Below, in pieces: positions 61,622 to 64,000 of a stretch of DNA of 64,000 bases. How positions within the stretch are numbered: position 1 is the stretch's first letter; each line of letters begins with the position of its first letter. Under the pieces are notes generated by a model that was given only the letters and a program-made list of their open reading frames with translations, ran no database searches and was not told where the DNA came from. A program made the translations under genes and the position numbers. Origin of the DNA: Bacteroidales bacterium (GTDB lineage: Bacteria; Bacteroidota; Bacteroidia; Bacteroidales; WCHB1-69); the NCBI GenBank assembly GCA_017633255.1, contig JAGBPS010000007.1:1-64000 (forward strand), given 5' to 3'.

Positions 61622-62578
61622 CTATCGTAACAGCCAGTTCACATAATTGCTGATGGGTTGCTGATGGTTGCCATAAGCGACGCCCACCTCGCGCCAGGCT
61701 CTGATGCGTTCTCTTTCAATGTCAACGCCATCCTGGTAAATCTTCATCTCAAACTTCCAGTCATCCAGCACTTTGTCTTTGATTTCACGATACAAATCCA
61801 TGCCTTCTTTGTAGCATTTGGCATCGGGATATATATAGGCCAAATAGTCGCCGGCTTTCTTGGCTCCGTCCGCATTCTGCTCGGCAGCCCATGCGGTACG
61901 TGCTTTAGCCAAGTTCACATCACACAGATAATCAATATATTGCTGATAGATTTCCGCTGTCGCTTCCAAAGCGCGGTCGTAACAATTGCATACTTCAGGA
62001 ATGGAAGTAAGCTCATACAAGGCAGCCTCATAGTTTTTCTGCTTGGCCAATGACTGTGCCTTCTTGATGATATTGTCACATTGCGCCTCGTAATAGGCGA
62101 TGATTTTGGCTTTTCCAGTCTCCGCCAGCTCTTTGAACTGCTTGGAATTGGCGTTGATATGTTTCACCGCATCGATGTATGCTTTGGTCTCATTGGTACC
62201 GACTCCCTTGGCATTCAGCGAAGTGGTAGCAAAGATTTTCTGATCGAAAGCATCAGCAATATACAAAGTAATCTCAAGATTCTGGGCGATTTGCTGAGGA
62301 GGTCCCGCCACAATATCCCGGGTTAACGGAGTTATTACGGCAGTTATGAAGAACCGGGAAAAGCCTTCCTCTGCTGCCAGTCCGTTCTGGGCGGCAGCCT
62401 GTTTCAGTTTGTTGACCAGATAAGTTTCCGCCCCTGACGGCAGAGGATTGGCCTGTTCCGGCAATGCGATGGACAGGGCAATGCGGGATTCCCCGTCCTT
62501 GAAATCATTTTGCGCTGACAGCTTGCCCACACAGAGCAAAGCCATGGCAGCAATGATAATAAAAATGTTTTTTTTCAT
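61622..62578 (-). CDS. Exported hypothetical protein
   Basis: The 318-residue product has a signal peptide (1-22, LSA). The first half has a strand-rich domain with FFITAVITPLTRDIVAGPPQ, and YIADAFDQKIFATTS resembles the opening domain of lipoproteins found next to CsgG-type export genes. The second half is helical with a tetratricopeptide-like pair (AQSLAKQKNYEAALYEL, then AWAAEQNADGAKKAGDYLA). No function can be given. It starts 12 bp after the DUF6175 gene stop. Confidence 0.72.
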   Translation of the reverse strand: MKKNIFIIIAAMALLCVGKLSAQNDFKDGESRIALSIALPEQANPLPSGAETYLVNKLKQAAAQNGLAAEEGFSRFFITAVITPLTRDIVAGPPQQIAQNLEITLYIADAFDQKIFATTSLNAKGVGTNETKAYIDAVKHINANSKQFKELAETGKAKIIAYYEAQCDNIIKKAQSLAKQKNYEAALYELTSIPEVCNCYDRALEATAEIYQQYIDYLCDVNLAKARTAWAAEQNADGAKKAGDYLAYIYPDAKCYKEGMDLYREIKDKVLDDWKFEMKIYQDGVDIERERIRAWREVGVAYGNHQQPISNYVNWLLR

Positions 62579-62590
62579 ATTTTTTGTTGT

Positions 62591-63535
62591 TTATTTTTCA
62601 CCAATCACCAAAATAGCCCTGCCCAAGCCCCGTGTCATCACCTTGGACTGGATCTGATATTCCTGACGCAGATAAGTTCTTAGATTACGGACAAAAGACT
62701 CCGCGTCCATGGTGGCACCGTTGGTCTTGTACAACGGAATTCTGACCTGCTCATACTGGATGTAGTTCTCGCTGGCGTCAGATTTGTTGAAAATATGGTT
62801 CACCGTATTGGCATTCATCCATTCGTCAATGATTTCCGTCAGCTCTACCCCATTGAATTCTGTTTCCAAATCCATCTCGCCCGTGTCAAACACTCTGACA
62901 TCCACAGACACCTCGCGTCCTTTGGCCACCAAATCGTCGAAATAGCTTTGCAGCTGGAAACAGAAATTGTCCATGTGGGTCACCACCGCTTCTTGCAACA
63001 AAACTGGAATTTCGGCCGTAAACGACGGATCTCCAGTGCCTTGCGCTCCGGCTATCTGCTTGTCGGTATAAGAATCAATACCTTGCAGATTGTATGTGAT
63101 GGATTTCTTGGGTCCGGTGGTATTCACTGTCCAGGTAATCTGCATGATGATGTCGGCTTTGGCGGTACGACGCAAACGGTCGAGCGGCGACTCGGCCAGC
63201 TCAGCTCCCGAAGTCTTGCTCACCGTCATATTATCCTCTGCCATACGCTGTTCGATGGATTTAAGCGTAGATTCCAGATTTTTCAAGGGAAATCCCCTGT
63301 CGGCCATCAGCGTATTAATGGCACCTATCACCAGCAAAAGATCCGCGTCGCTTTGCAAAGCGGTCTTGTAATCCGGCACCTTCTGCACGCTACCCTGATT
63401 GTCAAAAGTAGTCATGTAGCCATGCTGATTGCACCAAACATCGCTTGGTACCACCATAATGGTGGGTTTCTTCTCTTGGGCTGACAAGCTCAGGACAAAA
63501 CAGAAAAGAATTATCGAGAATATTGATCTTTTCAT
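62591..63535 (-). CDS. Exported DUF6175 family protein
   Basis: The start at 63535 gives a signal peptide (MKRSIFSIILFCFVLSLSA) and 314 residues; an upstream in-frame start is less likely. The mature part begins KKPTIMVVPSDVWCNQHGY. Further motifs are FPLKNLESTLKSIEQR, ADIIMQITWTVNTTGPKKS and a closing QSKVMTRGLGRAILVIGEK. This is the pattern of DUF6175, a Bacteroidota envelope family of unknown role. It begins 10 bp after the stop of the outer-membrane protein. Confidence 0.78.
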   Translation of the reverse strand: MKRSIFSIILFCFVLSLSAQEKKPTIMVVPSDVWCNQHGYMTTFDNQGSVQKVPDYKTALQSDADLLLVIGAINTLMADRGFPLKNLESTLKSIEQRMAEDNMTVSKTSGAELAESPLDRLRRTAKADIIMQITWTVNTTGPKKSITYNLQGIDSYTDKQIAGAQGTGDPSFTAEIPVLLQEAVVTHMDNFCFQLQSYFDDLVAKGREVSVDVRVFDTGEMDLETEFNGVELTEIIDEWMNANTVNHIFNKSDASENYIQYEQVRIPLYKTNGATMDAESFVRNLRTYLRQEYQIQSKVMTRGLGRAILVIGEK

Positions 63536-63545
63536 ATCTGAAAAT

Positions 63546-64000
63546 TTAAAATTCATAACCTATTTTAAATAAGATGCCACTGCCAAAATCGGTATCATTA
63601 GGCTCATAATTAATGACTTGACCCATAAAATTGGCACTCATTACAAAATTGTTGCGTTTGGCGCCCACTCTGAAACCGATACCAGCGTCAAAGAAGAAAT
63701 TGTCAAGGATAGCATAACCTATGTCGGCATTCCAGAACGGCACACACATACGTGACCTCTGACTAATGATATTACCTCTTACATTGACAAACAGCGGTAT
63801 ACACATCGGAGCCTGAATTTTATGCAACTGGCGGTATAAAGCATAGTCATTGTCACGATTCAGATTATACCGGGCTCCAATACCCACACCGATTTTCAGG
63901 TATTCCGAAAAACGATAGCCGTTGGTGAAAGTCAGGGCGAAAGCCCCCATCGCATGGTCGTCGTCGTACCACAAACCGGCGGCTTGGGCTTCCACAGCGC
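63546..64000 (-). CDS. Outer-membrane beta-barrel-like protein (5'-partial)
   Basis: The frame is open to the right edge. The visible 150 residues show alternating amphipathic strands: AFALTFTNGYRFSEYLKIGVG, MCIPLFVNVRGNI, FFFDAGIGFRVGA and a terminal strand ending FKIGYEF with a C-terminal Phe. These fit a small porin-like barrel of the OMP family. It would be the first seen gene of the five-gene operon, so the true start and promoter lie beyond the window. Confidence 0.75.
   Translation of the reverse strand, partial: AVEAQAAGLWYDDDHAMGAFALTFTNGYRFSEYLKIGVGIGARYNLNRDNDYALYRQLHKIQAPMCIPLFVNVRGNIISQRSRMCVPFWNADIGYAILDNFFFDAGIGFRVGAKRNNFVMSANFMGQVINYEPNDTDFGSGILFKIGYEF

Overview
This window is chromosomal DNA of a member of the Bacteroidota, most likely an uncultured Bacteroidales. 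The evidence is: promoters of the Bacteroidota type (a -7 element TAnnTTTG, several with a TTTG about 20 bp upstream), type IX secretion sorting domains (types A and B), a fused FeoA-FeoB, a TonB-dependent receptor with DUF5689 partners, the cluster parA-parB-DUF5683-dapB-lepB, a DUF1573 protein, a PUR/DUF3276 protein and an ECF sigma/anti-sigma pair. I see no tRNA, rRNA, CRISPR array, prophage or transposase.

Layout. 1-7.9 kb: 3' part of rsgA with a repeat-invaded 5' region, then a minus-strand block (DUF1573 protein, mpl, a secreted M14 carboxypeptidase, a beta-CASP metallo-hydrolase). 8.0-9.4 kb: a conserved hypothetical and a radical SAM protein. 9.4-14.3 kb, minus: LOG protein, pssA, an NfeD-like protease, a GT2 mannosyltransferase-like protein and a secreted endonuclease/exonuclease/phosphatase. 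14.4-20.8 kb, plus: TonB-dependent receptor, two DUF5689 lipoproteins and ribBA. 20.8-29.1 kb, minus: exported protein, lepB, dapB, DUF5683, parB, parA, a PUR protein and yidC. 29.1-30.7 kb: an AAA/DUF4143 ATPase with a palindromic operator region, then a degenerate stretch. 30.7-32.6 kb: htpG. 32.7-37.2 kb, minus: an ECF sigma, anti-sigma and exported beta-propeller operon, a T9SS type B protein and a GlsB-like membrane protein. 37.5-46.6 kb, plus: gapdh, a PPDK-like protein lacking its PEP-binding barrel, a second divergent gapdh, feoAB and a Cys-rich Feo protein. 46.7-49.5 kb: a MntA/HepT toxin-antitoxin pair between direct repeats, a long hairpin element, an exported hypothetical and a T9SS domain remnant. 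49.6-58.2 kb, minus: valS and an RND efflux operon. 58.5-64 kb, minus: a four-helix-bundle protein and a five-gene run of exported proteins that continues past the right edge.

Two things stand out. First, the gapdh / barrel-less dikinase / divergent gapdh run at 37.5-44.0 kb looks like an uncharacterised metabolic or phosphotransfer module. Its large protein keeps an apparently complete ATP-grasp and phosphohistidine domain but has about 860 residues of unknown, largely helical sequence in front and no PEP/pyruvate barrel behind. Second, the intergenic regions carry a rich set of repeats. There are degenerate arrays with a strict 7-bp period that overlap or abut the stop codons of at least seven genes, a family of GAGACGCRC-type palindromes found both between and inside genes, and several branched hairpins. 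Family names were assigned by reading motifs by eye; no database search was possible.
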